Origin: Actinomycetota bacterium
Lineage (GTDB): Bacteria; Actinomycetota; Thermoleophilia; Solirubrobacterales; Solirubrobacteraceae
Assembly (NCBI GenBank): GCA_005888335.1
Contig: VAWY01000130.1
Location: 1 to 52,563, forward strand
Length of the DNA: 52,563 nucleotides
Reading direction: 5' to 3'
A program made the translations under genes and the position numbers. Below the pieces are notes generated by a model, which was not told where the DNA came from, did not search any database, and was given only the letters and a program-made list of their open reading frames with translations. Positions 41,889-50,036 of the stretch are shown here, piece by piece; the stretch's first letter is position 1; every line of letters begins with the position of its first letter.

Positions 41889-43370
41889 ATGACCTCACGC
41901 GCCGTCATCGCTGCGGGACACCCGCTGACCGCGGAGGCCGGCGCGAGGGTGCTGCGCGAGGGCGGGAACGCCGTCGACGCGGCCGTCGCGGCGGTGCTCG
42001 CCTCGGCGGCGGCCGAGCCGCTGCTCACCGGCCTGGGCGCCGGCGGCTACCTGCTGGTCGCCGGGCCGGACGTCGAGCCCACCGTCCTGGACTTCTTCGT
42101 CGCCGCGCCCGGCCGGGACGCCCACCACGGCGACCGCGTGCCGCTCGAGGCGGTCGACGTCGACTTCGGCGACGCGGTCCAGGTCTTCAACGTGGGGCCG
42201 GCGTCGTGCGGCGTGCCGGGCGTGCCCGCCGGGCTGGCCCTGGCGCTGGAGCGATGGGGCAGCGTCGCCCTCGCCGACCTGGCCGCGCCCGCCGCGCGGC
42301 TCGCGCGCGAGGGCGTCACGCTCAACGCCCAGCAGGCGTTCATCGCGTTCATCCTGCAGCCGATCATGCGCTCGACGCCCGAGTGCGCCGCGCTGTGGGC
42401 GCCCGGCGGGCGGCTGCTGCAGGAGGGCGACGTCTTTCGCAACGAGGAGCTCGCCGACATGCTCGAGCTGCTCGGGCGCGAGGGCGCGGAGCCGTTCTAC
42501 GACGGGCCGGTCGGCCAGGCGCTGGCCGACTGGGTCAGCGAGCGCGGCGGCCTGCTCACGCGCGCCGACATGCGCGCCTACGAGGTCGTGCCGCGGGCGC
42601 CGGCGCACGTGAGCTACCGCGACCGCACCGTCATGACCAACCCGCCGCCGAGCGCCGGCGGGATCCTGCTCGCCTACGCCCTCGGGCGCCTCGACCGCGA
42701 CGCGCCGTCGCCGCCCGCGCTGCGCGACGTGCTCGCGGCAATGGAGGCCGCGCGCGCCGAGCGCACGCCGCAGTTCACCGACGAGCTCGACGAGCCGGGA
42801 TTCCTCGAGCGCTTCCTCGGCTCGCGGCTGGGCGCGACGACGCACCTCTCGGTGCTCGACGGCGACGGGATGGCGGCGAGCGTGACGTGCACGAACGGCG
42901 AGGGCTCGGGCGTGCTCGTCCCCGGCACCGGGATCCAGATCAACAACATCATGGGCGAGGAGGACCTCAGCCCGCTGGGCTTCCATCACGATCCGCCCGG
43001 GCGCCACATGCCGTCGATGATGGCGCCGACGCTGGTCCTCCACGACGGCGAGGTCGAGCTGGTGCTCGGCTCGGCGGGGTCCAACCGGATCAGATCGGCG
43101 CTGCTGCAGACGATCGTCGGCGCCGTCGATCACGGGCTCGACGCCCGCGCCGCCGTCGAGGGGCCGCGGATGCACGTCGAGGCCGGCCATCTGTATGTCG
43201 AGCCCGGCGTACCGCTCGAGGAGCTCGGCGCGCTGGGCTACGAGGTCGTGCGCTTCCGCTCGCCGAACGTCTTCTTCGGCGGCGTGCAGGCCATCCGGCG
43301 CGACCCGCGGACCGGCGAGGTCACCGGTGCGGGCGACCCGCGGCGGGGCGGCGTGGCCGTGGTGGTGTGA
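41889..43370 (+). CDS. ggt: Gamma-glutamyltransferase family protein, apparently cytoplasmic
   Basis: 493 aa. There is no signal peptide; the protein starts MTSRAVIAAGHPLTAEAGAR. Hallmarks include GGNAVDAAVAAVLASAAAEPL, GAGGYLLV, the self-processing and nucleophile region GATTHLSVLDGDG with Thr about 317, and NNIMGEEDLSP. Secreted or cytoplasmic Ggt proteins cleave gamma-glutamyl bonds; cytoplasmic ones can be cephalosporin acylase-like or linked to ergothioneine-type chemistry, which cannot be decided here. Its stop overlaps the next gene (GTGA). Confidence 0.9.
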   Translation: MTSRAVIAAGHPLTAEAGARVLREGGNAVDAAVAAVLASAAAEPLLTGLGAGGYLLVAGPDVEPTVLDFFVAAPGRDAHHGDRVPLEAVDVDFGDAVQVFNVGPASCGVPGVPAGLALALERWGSVALADLAAPAARLAREGVTLNAQQAFIAFILQPIMRSTPECAALWAPGGRLLQEGDVFRNEELADMLELLGREGAEPFYDGPVGQALADWVSERGGLLTRADMRAYEVVPRAPAHVSYRDRTVMTNPPPSAGGILLAYALGRLDRDAPSPPALRDVLAAMEAARAERTPQFTDELDEPGFLERFLGSRLGATTHLSVLDGDGMAASVTCTNGEGSGVLVPGTGIQINNIMGEEDLSPLGFHHDPPGRHMPSMMAPTLVLHDGEVELVLGSAGSNRIRSALLQTIVGAVDHGLDARAAVEGPRMHVEAGHLYVEPGVPLEELGALGYEVVRFRSPNVFFGGVQAIRRDPRTGEVTGAGDPRRGGVAVVV

Positions 43371-44194
43371 GTGCCGGCGCGCTCGCGCTGACGCTTGCCT
43401 CGGCGTTCGTCCACGCGGGCTGGAACCTCGCGCTCGCGCGCGCCCGCGACGCCGAGGCGGCGACCGCGGTCGTGCTCGTGCTGGCGCTGCTGGTGTGGGC
43501 GGTGCCCGCGGCGCTCCTGGGGGGCGTGTCGGCGGCGGCGCTGCCGTGGGTCGCGGCGTCTTCTGTTCTTGAGCTCGCCTATTTCGCACTGCTCGCCGCG
43601 GCGTACCGGCGCGCCGAGCTCAGCGTCGTCTACCCGGTCGCGCGCGGGCTGGCGCCCGTGCTGCTGGTGGTCGCCGCGCTGGCGGGGGTCGGCGGGGCGG
43701 TGGGGGCGGGGCAGGTGGTCGGCGTGCTGTGCGTGGTCGCGGGGATCGTGGCGGTGCGTGGGGTGGGCGGTACGGGCGCGTCGGGGCGTGATCTGGCGCT
43801 CGCCGCCGGGGTCGGGGCGTGCATCGCGGCCTACACGCTCGTCGACCGCGAGGGGGTGCGGCACGCGGCGCCGGTGCCGTATCTGTGGCTCGTGCTGGTG
43901 GGGCCGGGCGTGGTGTACGCGGGGGTGATGGCGCGGGTGAAGGGGCGGGCGGCGCTGCTCTGCGAGCTGACGCCTGGGGTCTGGTTCGCGGGCGTGGGGC
44001 TCATCGGGGCGTTCGCGCTGGCTTTGGCGGCGTTGCGGCTCGCGCCGGCGGCGGCGGTCGGGGCGGTGCGGGAGACGAGCGTCGTCATTGCGGTGCTGCT
44101 GGCGCGGGTGGTGCTGGCGGAGGCGGTGGGGGTGCGGCGGGTTTGTGGCGCGGTGGTGGTGGTGGTGGGGGTCGCGTTGGTGGCGGTGGGGTAG
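43367..44194 (+). CDS. EamA/DMT-family transporter
   Basis: 275 aa, nearly all hydrophobic, about ten helices in the two-times-five arrangement of the drug/metabolite transporter superfamily. GTG 43367 overlaps the ggt stop as GTGA. Motifs include HAGWNLALARARDAEAATAV and VVYPVARGLAPVLLV. Codon use is odd: in the second half third positions switch from C to G (gtg, ggg, gcg), unlike neighbours. The substrate is unknown; coupling to ggt suggests an amino acid or gamma-glutamyl compound. Confidence 0.85.
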   Translation: MSAGALALTLASAFVHAGWNLALARARDAEAATAVVLVLALLVWAVPAALLGGVSAAALPWVAASSVLELAYFALLAAAYRRAELSVVYPVARGLAPVLLVVAALAGVGGAVGAGQVVGVLCVVAGIVAVRGVGGTGASGRDLALAAGVGACIAAYTLVDREGVRHAAPVPYLWLVLVGPGVVYAGVMARVKGRAALLCELTPGVWFAGVGLIGAFALALAALRLAPAAAVGAVRETSVVIAVLLARVVLAEAVGVRRVCGAVVVVVGVALVAVG

Positions 44195-44327
44195 GGCGCG
44201 TTTCGCTCCGCTCGGGGGTTGCGGCGGGCTGTCGCCTGGTCCGATTGCACCGAGGGGAAGGAGCCGTTTGTCCTTGTGACCGCACCTGTCGAGCGCGCTC
44301 CGCGGCGCCTCCCTGCGGGGTTTCGGC

Positions 44328-44414
44328 GGCGCTGTCCTGCCCTGAGGTCGCTAGACGACCCTGAGGCAGGACAGCGGCGCGACTTCGTGGCGCTGTCCTG
44401 CCCTGTGGTCGCTA
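44328..44414 (+). repeat. Three-copy alternating repeat with mutually exclusive hairpins
   Basis: A 26-nt unit occurs at 44328-44353 and 44389-44414 (one mismatch). Between them, 44356-44376 is the inverse. The middle copy pairs with the first (12 + 5 bp with a CTGA/CTGA internal loop) or with the third (same bases), but not both. The order plus, minus, plus resembles BIME-type elements or an attenuator. Confidence 0.85.
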
Positions 44415-44571
44415 TGTCGACTCTGCTTGGCGCGTAGGCACTCGCCGCGGGGAGCCGCAACCGCGCAGGGCGCCGCGCGGCGCGGGCGCGGACCAGGCCG
44501 CGTTTCCCCTCGGTGCCACAAACCCGGCCGCGAGCAGACGACATCGGTCGCGCGAAGCGCCAAAACGAGCG

Positions 44572-44577
44572 TACGAT
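44572..44577 (+). promoter_or_regulatory. -10 box TACGAT before the MoaD-like gene
   Basis: TACGAT ends 9 nt before ATG 44587; no Shine-Dalgarno is present, consistent with a leaderless transcript. Confidence 0.5.
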
Positions 44578-44586
44578 CGCCCCAAC

Positions 44587-44865
44587 ATGCAGGTCCGTGT
44601 GCGCCTCGTGGCCGGGCTCTCGCAGCTCGCCGGGCGACCGCGCCTCGAGCTCCGGCTCGAGGACGGGGCGACGGTCGACGATCTCCTGCGCCAGCTCGGC
44701 GACGCGCATCCCACACTGAAGCCCGGGCTCCCGTCCGCGCTGCCCGTCGTCGCCGGCAGCCACGCGCGGCGCGACCAGCCGCTGCACGACGGCGACGAGG
44801 TTTCCCTGCTCAGTCCCGTGGCCGGCGGCGCCGGCCCCACCGAGGGAGGTCACGAATGGCGGTAG
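44587..44865 (+). CDS. MoaD/ThiS-like ubiquitin-fold protein with masked C-terminal GG
   Basis: 92 aa. The beta-grasp pattern is visible: MQVRVRLVAGLSQLAG, LEDGATVDDLLRQLG, and DGDEVSLLSPVAGG. In working sulfur carriers the chain ends at GG. Here GG is at residues 80-81 and 11 more residues (AGPTEGGHEWR) follow, so it needs trimming or is no longer a carrier. The last 10 nt overlap the start of the acetamidase gene, so the extra tail may exist because it carries the next gene's Shine-Dalgarno (GGGAGG). Confidence 0.8.
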   Translation: MQVRVRLVAGLSQLAGRPRLELRLEDGATVDDLLRQLGDAHPTLKPGLPSALPVVAGSHARRDQPLHDGDEVSLLSPVAGGAGPTEGGHEWR

Positions 44866-46169
44866 AGGCGCTGACCGCGCACCGGATGGTCATGGTCGAC
44901 ACGTTCACCGACGGCGTGCTGCGACCCGATGAGCCGATGCTCGGGCCCGTCGAGGACGGCGGGCACATCGTCTTCAACACGGCGCCCGGCTGCTGGGGGC
45001 CGATGATCACGCCCGCCATCCGCGGTGGGCACGAGGTGGCCCGGCCGGTCGCGGTCGCCGGAGCCGAGGTCGGCGACGCGATCGCGATCCGCATCCAGGA
45101 CATCGTCGTGACGTCGATCGCCACCGCGTCGGGCAACGACGTCTGGGTCGACGGCGCCTACAACGGCGACCCCTACTGCGCGCGGCGGTGCCCCGGCTGC
45201 GGGACCGAGTACCCCGAGACGCGCCTGGAGGGCATCGGCCAGGAGGCCGTGCGGTGCGTCAACTGCGGCGCCGACGCGACGCCGTTCAAGTTCACCAACG
45301 GCTACACGATCGCCTTCGACGAGCAGCGCCGCGTCGGCGTGACCCTCCCGCGCGGGGCGGCCGAGGACATCGCGCGCGACGCCGCCCACTACGCCGCACT
45401 GCCCGAGAGCTCGGTCCAGCACCCGATCCTCACGTTCGCGCCGCACGACCTCGTCGCGCTGGCCACGCGCCTGCGGCCGTTCATGGGCCAGCTGGGGACG
45501 ACGCCGTCGATCGCCATGCCCGACTCGCACAACGCGGGCGACTTCGGGTCGTTCCTCGTCGGCGCGCCGCACCAGTTCGCCATCACCGCGGAGGACCTCG
45601 AGCGCCACCGCACCGACGGCCACATGGACATCGACGCGGTCCGCGCCGGGGCGATCCTCATCTGCCCGGTCAAGGTCCCCGGCGGCGGCGTCTACATGGG
45701 CGACATGCACGCCCTGCAGGGCGACGGCGAGATCGCCGGCCACACGTGCGACGTGTCGGGCACCGTGACCCTCGAGGTGGAGGTCGTCAAGGGGCTGGGC
45801 ATCGACGGGCCGGTCCTGCTGCCGGTCCCCGACGACCTGCCGTTCCTGGCCCGCCCGCTCGACGCCGAGGAGCGCCGGCGCGCCGAGGCGCTCGCTCGCC
45901 AGTGGGGGCTCGACGCGCTCGAGGAGACCGCGCCGATCTCTGTCGTCGGCAGCGGCCCGGACCTCAACAGCGCGACCGACAACGGCCTCGCCCGCGCCGC
46001 CGCGCTGCTCGACATGACGGTGCCCGAGGTCAAGAACCGCGCGACGATCACGGGGGCGATCGAGATCGGCCGCCACCCGGGCGTCGTGCAGGTCACGTTC
46101 CGCGCCCCGCTCGACCGCCTCGAGGCCCGCGGCCTGCTTCCCTACGTCGAGGAGCAGTACCTGACCTGA
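44856..46169 (+). CDS. Acetamidase/formamidase family protein with zinc-ribbon insert
   Basis: 437 aa. The family features are NTAPGCWGPM near residue 42, VDGAYNGDP, QLGTTPSIAMPDSHNAGDFGS and VKVPGGGVYMGDMHALQGDGEIAGHTCDVSG, typical of FmdA/AmdA. Family members hydrolyse formamide or acetamide. Between residues 108 and 137 lies CARRCPGC and CVNC (C112, C115, C134, C137), a likely zinc ribbon not needed for the amidase fold. GGGAGG is 6 nt before the ATG, and the gene overlaps the MoaD-like gene by 10 nt. Confidence 0.92.
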   Translation: MAVEALTAHRMVMVDTFTDGVLRPDEPMLGPVEDGGHIVFNTAPGCWGPMITPAIRGGHEVARPVAVAGAEVGDAIAIRIQDIVVTSIATASGNDVWVDGAYNGDPYCARRCPGCGTEYPETRLEGIGQEAVRCVNCGADATPFKFTNGYTIAFDEQRRVGVTLPRGAAEDIARDAAHYAALPESSVQHPILTFAPHDLVALATRLRPFMGQLGTTPSIAMPDSHNAGDFGSFLVGAPHQFAITAEDLERHRTDGHMDIDAVRAGAILICPVKVPGGGVYMGDMHALQGDGEIAGHTCDVSGTVTLEVEVVKGLGIDGPVLLPVPDDLPFLARPLDAEERRRAEALARQWGLDALEETAPISVVGSGPDLNSATDNGLARAAALLDMTVPEVKNRATITGAIEIGRHPGVVQVTFRAPLDRLEARGLLPYVEEQYLT

Positions 46170-46173
46170 CGGA

Positions 46174-47106
46174 TCAAGCGCCGAGCAGCGCCGCGACCTC
46201 GCGAGCGGAGCCCCACGACAGCCCCACGCCCGTCCCTCCGTGCCCGTAGTTGTGCACGCACGTCGACGCGCCGAGCGGCTCGGCCTCGACGCGCACGGTG
46301 GCGCGCGCCGGCCGCAGCCCGACGCGGTGCTCGAGCACGCGGGCGTCGCCCAGGCGCGGCTCGACCTCCGCGCACCGGCGGACGATCTCCTCGGCGACGG
46401 CCGGGTCGGGCTCCATGCTCCACTCGCCCTCGTCGGCGTTGCCGCCGAGCACGACCTGGTCGCCGTGGGGGAACCAGCTCGCCCAGCGAGGCGCCGGCTC
46501 CTCCATGAAGAACTCGTTCAGCCCCGGGTTCTCGACGACCACGTGCTGGCCCCGCACCGGCCGCACCTCGGAGTCGGGCACGAGGTGGCGCGCGCCGACG
46601 CCCGAGCAGTTGACGATCGCGCGCGCCTCGCCGGCGACGTCGGCGAGGGCGCGCAGCGTGCGCACCTCGATCGTCCCGCCCGCCGCTTCGAACCGCGCGA
46701 GCAGGTAGTCGAGGTAGCGCGGCATGTCGACCACTGGGACCTCGAGCGAGAACGCGGCGAGGCAGCCGGCGGGAACGTCGTCGCGCCGGGCGATCTCGAC
46801 GCCCGGAAAGAGGAACGGCGGCGGGCCGTCGGACGTGGTGCGCCCGGCCAGCATGCCGCGCGCGATGCGCACGCCGGTCCGCGGGTCGCCGGCCTGAGCG
46901 CGCAGCTCGTCGCGCGTCACCTCGGCCCAACGCCGCACGGCGTCAGCCGGTCCGGCGAACGTCGAGCCCCACAACGCGCCGGCTGCGTGCGATGTCGTCT
47001 CGTGGGCACGCGCCGCGGTGACGATGCGGGCGTCGATCCCCGCCTCGGCGAGCGTGACCGCCGTCGTCAGCCCGATCACGCCCGAGCCGATCACCAGCGC
47101 CTCCAT
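46174..47106 (-). CDS. D-amino acid oxidase / glycine-type FAD oxidase
   Basis: 310 aa. The FAD-binding start is MEALVIGSGVIGLTTAV. The DAAO family motifs are PRYLDYLLARF, VNCSGVGARHLVPD, VRPVRGQHVVVENPG and the C-terminal HNYGHGGTGVGLSWGSA with the active-site region. The enzyme deaminates D-amino acids or related substrates. It is convergent with the acetamidase gene across 4 nt and divergent from a small lipoprotein gene across 25 nt. Confidence 0.9.
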   Translation of the reverse strand: MEALVIGSGVIGLTTAVTLAEAGIDARIVTAARAHETTSHAAGALWGSTFAGPADAVRRWAEVTRDELRAQAGDPRTGVRIARGMLAGRTTSDGPPPFLFPGVEIARRDDVPAGCLAAFSLEVPVVDMPRYLDYLLARFEAAGGTIEVRTLRALADVAGEARAIVNCSGVGARHLVPDSEVRPVRGQHVVVENPGLNEFFMEEPAPRWASWFPHGDQVVLGGNADEGEWSMEPDPAVAEEIVRRCAEVEPRLGDARVLEHRVGLRPARATVRVEAEPLGASTCVHNYGHGGTGVGLSWGSAREVAALLGA

Positions 47107-47131
47107 GACCTCGACGCTAGCGTCCGGCGCC

Positions 47132-47539
47132 GTGCGCCTCCTCGCCGTCGCCGCGCTCGCCGCCGCCCTGCTCGCCGCGGCCTGCGGCTCGCCGTCGCCC
47201 GACCTGTTCGCGGTCGACCGCTCCGGCACCATCCCGGGCGCGCGCCTGCGCCTCGTCATCAACGACGCCGGCACCGTCCGCTGCGACGATCGCCGGGCGG
47301 TCGAGCTCAGCGGCGGCGAGCTGCTCGACGCGCGAGACCTGCAGCGCGACCTCGAGGCGCCCGCCGCGCGCGCCCTGCGCCTCGCGCCCGGCCGCGGTTC
47401 GGTCCTGCGCTACCGCGTCCGCACGCCCGACGGCACGGTGAGCTTCGCCGACGACTCGGCGGGCAAGCCGGCGGTCCTCGATCGCCTCGCCTTCTACGTC
47501 CGGCGCGTGGCCCAGGGGCGCTGCGGTCGCGCGCGCTGA
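47132..47539 (+). CDS. Small lipoprotein, function unknown
   Basis: 135 aa. GTG 47132 gives MRLLAVAALAAALLAAACGS, a signal with lipobox LAAAC. An in-frame ATG at 47105 would add nine residues and overlap the divergent DAAO start. The rest is a small domain with VDRSGTIPGARLRLVINDAG and VLRYRVRTPDGTVSFADDSAG. No catalytic motif is seen. Confidence 0.7.
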   Translation: MRLLAVAALAAALLAAACGSPSPDLFAVDRSGTIPGARLRLVINDAGTVRCDDRRAVELSGGELLDARDLQRDLEAPAARALRLAPGRGSVLRYRVRTPDGTVSFADDSAGKPAVLDRLAFYVRRVAQGRCGRAR

Positions 47540-47585
47540 TGGCTGCCATCAGCAATTCGATTGGCTCGTCCAGGGCGGGCGCTCA

Positions 47586-47591
47586 TAGCCT
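47586..47591 (+). promoter_or_regulatory. -10 box TAGCCT before the second DMT transporter
   Basis: TAGCCT ends 6 nt before GTG 47598; TTGGCT (47561-47566) is a possible but 19-nt-spaced -35. Confidence 0.4.
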
Positions 47592-47597
47592 GGAACG

Positions 47598-48515
47598 GTG
47601 CACCGACGCGCCTGGCTGCTCATGGCGCTCCTCGCCGCGCTGTGGGGGGCGTCGTACCTGTTCATCAAGGTCGCCCTCGACGACCTCAGCCCGGCCGCGC
47701 TCGTCTTCGCCCGCACCGCGCTCGGCGCGCTCGTCCTCGCGCCGGTCGCCGCGCGCCGCGGGGCCTTCGCGCCGGCCCGCCGCCACCTCGGCACGCTGGC
47801 GCTGATCGCCGCGGTGCAGATCGCGGGCCCGTTCCTCCTCATCGCCGCCGGCGAGCAGTCGATCCCGTCCTCGCTGGCCGGCATCCTCGTCGCCTCAGCG
47901 CCGATCTGGACGGCCATCCTGGCCGGCGCCTTCGTGCCCGAGGAGCGCCTGCCGCGGCTCGGCCTGGCCGGTGTCGCGCTGGGCATCGTCGGCGTGGCGC
48001 TGCTCTTCGGCGTCGACCTCGGCGGCGGCGACGCCCTGCTCGGCGGCGCGCTCATCCTCCTCGCCAGCCTCGGCTACGCGATCGGCGCGCTGGTCGCCAA
48101 GCGCCGGCTCGCCGACGTGCCAGCGGTGGGGCTGGTGGCGAGCATCATGTCGCTCGGCACGCTGTTCCTGCTCCCGGCGCTCCCCTTCGCCGCGCCCGGC
48201 CACGCTCCGGGGCTGGACACCGTCGCCGCGCTGCTCGCCCTCGGCCTGGGCGGGACGGGCGTCGCCTTCCTGATCTTCTACGTCCTCAACGCCGAGGTCG
48301 GCCCCAGCCGCGCGTCGATCGTCGCCTACATCGCACCGGGCTTCTCGGTCGCGTACGGCGTGACGCTGCTCGACGAGCCCTTCACCGCGGGCACGGCGGC
48401 CGGGCTGGCCCTCATCCTCGCCGGCTCGTGGCTGGCGGCCGACGGCCGCGCGCCGCGGCTCAGCCGAAGCGGACCTTCCCGTTCGAGCGCGCCCGCTCCT
48501 GCGCGCGCTCGATGA
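47598..48515 (+). CDS. EamA/DMT-family transporter
   Basis: 305 aa with ten predicted helices in two EamA repeats. Motifs are LWGASYLFIKVALDDLSPAALVFAR and the second-half APIWTAILAGAFVPEERL, VLNAEVGPSRASIVAYIAPGFSVAYG and GSWLAADGRAP, all typical of this family. The GTG start lacks a Shine-Dalgarno. The last 56 nt overlap the convergent Lon-N gene. The tail SGPSRSSAPAPARAR is antisense to that gene. Confidence 0.9.
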   Translation: MHRRAWLLMALLAALWGASYLFIKVALDDLSPAALVFARTALGALVLAPVAARRGAFAPARRHLGTLALIAAVQIAGPFLLIAAGEQSIPSSLAGILVASAPIWTAILAGAFVPEERLPRLGLAGVALGIVGVALLFGVDLGGGDALLGGALILLASLGYAIGALVAKRRLADVPAVGLVASIMSLGTLFLLPALPFAAPGHAPGLDTVAALLALGLGGTGVAFLIFYVLNAEVGPSRASIVAYIAPGFSVAYGVTLLDEPFTAGTAAGLALILAGSWLAADGRAPRLSRSGPSRSSAPAPARAR

Positions 48516-49083
48516 AGTCCAGGCGCTTGGCCGCCGCGCGGAAGAGGCGGTCGACCAGGCGCAGGCGCGCGTTCTCCGAGCGCAGCTCGAGCAGCCCCTG
48601 CTTGGCGTCGAGCCCGAAGTCGACGGTGGCCGCCATCGCGTAGGCGTCCATCGCCGCGAGCTCGTCGGGATCGGGCCGCTTGTCGGTCGCCTGCTCGACG
48701 AGCTCGGCGTACGACGTGTGCGCGCGATCGGCTGTCGCCGCCTCGGGCGACTCCTGCTTGTCGTCGAGGAACTCGACCGTCCCCGCCGGATAGGGAAGCC
48801 CCTCCTGGCGCTCGACGAGCCGGAACGGGCGCGTGCCCTGGCAGAGGATGTTCATCCGCCCGTCGTCGAAGCGCTCGAGCACGCGCGTCACCGTGACGGC
48901 GCAGCCGATGCCCTTCAGCTCGTCATCGGCCAGCCAGACGATGCCGAACTCGCAATCGCGGTCCAGGCACTCGCCGATCATCGTCTTGTAGCGCTCCTCG
49001 AAGATGTGGAGGGGCACGTACTCCGTGGGGATGGCGACGAGCCCCAGCGGGAACAGCGGGAAGTCGCGCTCGACCGAAGCCAT
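48460..49083 (-). CDS. Lon N-terminal-domain protein (LonN, no protease)
   Basis: 207 aa. The family pattern is FPLFPLGLVAIPTEYVPLHIFEERYKTM and GCAVTVTRVLERFDDGRMNI, matching the substrate-binding N-domain of Lon without AAA or protease domains. A helical C-terminus follows. The role is probably protein interaction. ATG 49083 is preceded by TAGACT at 8 nt. Its 3' end overlaps the convergent transporter. Confidence 0.9.
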   Translation of the reverse strand: MASVERDFPLFPLGLVAIPTEYVPLHIFEERYKTMIGECLDRDCEFGIVWLADDELKGIGCAVTVTRVLERFDDGRMNILCQGTRPFRLVERQEGLPYPAGTVEFLDDKQESPEAATADRAHTSYAELVEQATDKRPDPDELAAMDAYAMAATVDFGLDAKQGLLELRSENARLRLVDRLFRAAAKRLDFIERAQERARSNGKVRFG

Positions 49084-49091
49084 CGGCCGCG

Positions 49092-49097
49092 AGTCTA
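49092..49097 (-). promoter_or_regulatory. -10 box TAGACT, leaderless Lon-N gene
   Basis: TAGACT on the minus strand ends 8 nt before ATG 49083; the pair with TAGATT at 49133-49138 serves the divergent gene. Confidence 0.5.
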
Positions 49098-49132
49098 GAC
49101 CTGGCGGGGCATTCGGAAATGGCCGCCGGCGG

Positions 49133-49138
49133 TAGATT
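49133..49138 (+). promoter_or_regulatory. -10 box TAGATT, leaderless dehydrogenase gene
   Basis: TAGATT ends 8 nt before GTG 49147. Confidence 0.5.
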
Positions 49139-49146
49139 GCGCCGCC

Positions 49147-50001
49147 GTGGTCGTCGCCGTCCTGGGCACGGGCATCATGGGCGCGCCGATGGCGCGCAAC
49201 ATCGCCGCCGCCGGGCACGAGGTGCGCGCGTGGAACCGCACGCGCGAGAAGGCCGAGCCGCTGGCCGCCGACGGGATCGCGATCGCCGGCACGCCCGCCG
49301 AGGCCGCCCGCGGGGCTGGGGTGGTCGTCACGATGCTCGCCGACGCCGCCGCGGTGCACGCGGTGCTCGTCGACGGCGGCGCGCTCGACGCGATGGGCGG
49401 CGACGGTGGCGTGCTCTGTCAGATGAGCACGATCGGCATCGCGGGCATCGAGGACGTCGCGCACGAGTGCGCCACGCGCGGCGTCCCGCTCGTCGACGCC
49501 CCGGTCCTCGGCACCAGGCAGCCCGCCGAGCAGGGACAGCTGATCGTCCTGGCCTCCGGGCCCGACGACGCGCTCGAGCGGTGCGCCCCCGTCTTCGACG
49601 CCGTCGGCTCGCGGACGCTGCGCCTCGGCGAGGCGGGCGCCGGCACGCGCCTGAAGCTCGTCGTCAACCACTGGCTGCTCGCGCTCGTCGACGCGCTGGC
49701 CGAGACGATCGAGCTCGCCGAGGCGATCGACGTCGATCCCGCCACGTTCCTGGAGACGATCTCCGGCGGCCCGCTCGGGCCGGCGTACGCCGACGTCAAG
49801 GGCCGGCCGATGATCGAGCGGCGCTTCACGCCGGCCAGCTTCCCGCTCGCGCTGGCGGCCAAGGACGCCGACCTGGTGCTCGAGGCGGCCGTGCGCCACG
49901 ACCAGGCGCTCGGCCTGCTCCCGGTGGTCCGCGAGCGGATGGCCCGGGCCATCGAGCGCGGGCATGCCGACGAGGATCTGGCCGCGCTGTTCTGCGGCTA
50001 A
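49147..50001 (+). CDS. NAD(P)-dependent 3-hydroxyisobutyrate dehydrogenase-type oxidoreductase
   Basis: 284 aa. The Rossmann motif is VVAVLGTGIMGAPMARNIAAAGHEV, with VVTMLADAAAV, a DAPVLGTRQPAEQGQL substrate loop and KLVVNHWLLALVDALAET with the catalytic Lys of the beta-hydroxyacid dehydrogenase family. The substrate is not defined. It is followed after 35 nt by the EAL gene, possibly in one transcript. Confidence 0.9.
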   Translation: MVVAVLGTGIMGAPMARNIAAAGHEVRAWNRTREKAEPLAADGIAIAGTPAEAARGAGVVVTMLADAAAVHAVLVDGGALDAMGGDGGVLCQMSTIGIAGIEDVAHECATRGVPLVDAPVLGTRQPAEQGQLIVLASGPDDALERCAPVFDAVGSRTLRLGEAGAGTRLKLVVNHWLLALVDALAETIELAEAIDVDPATFLETISGGPLGPAYADVKGRPMIERRFTPASFPLALAAKDADLVLEAAVRHDQALGLLPVVRERMARAIERGHADEDLAALFCG

Positions 50002-50036
50002 GGGGCCGGGCTCCAGCCGCCGATAGGCCCCGAGGC

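Larger units (their letters stand above)
44195..44586. other. Non-coding stretch with nested inverted repeats
   Basis: No credible gene was seen in these 392 bp. The ends of its core carry a perfect 13-bp inverted repeat, GCACCGAGGGGAA (44247-44259) and TTCCCCTCGGTGC (44504-44516). Inside lie CGCGGCGCCTCCCTGCG (44301-44317) and its imperfect inverse (44464-44477). In the centre are three copies of a 21-nt unit. No target-site duplication is visible. Confidence 0.8.

Noticed and set aside
44247..44516. Complete insertion sequence
   Set aside because: No transposase frame and no target-site duplication; only short inverted ends.
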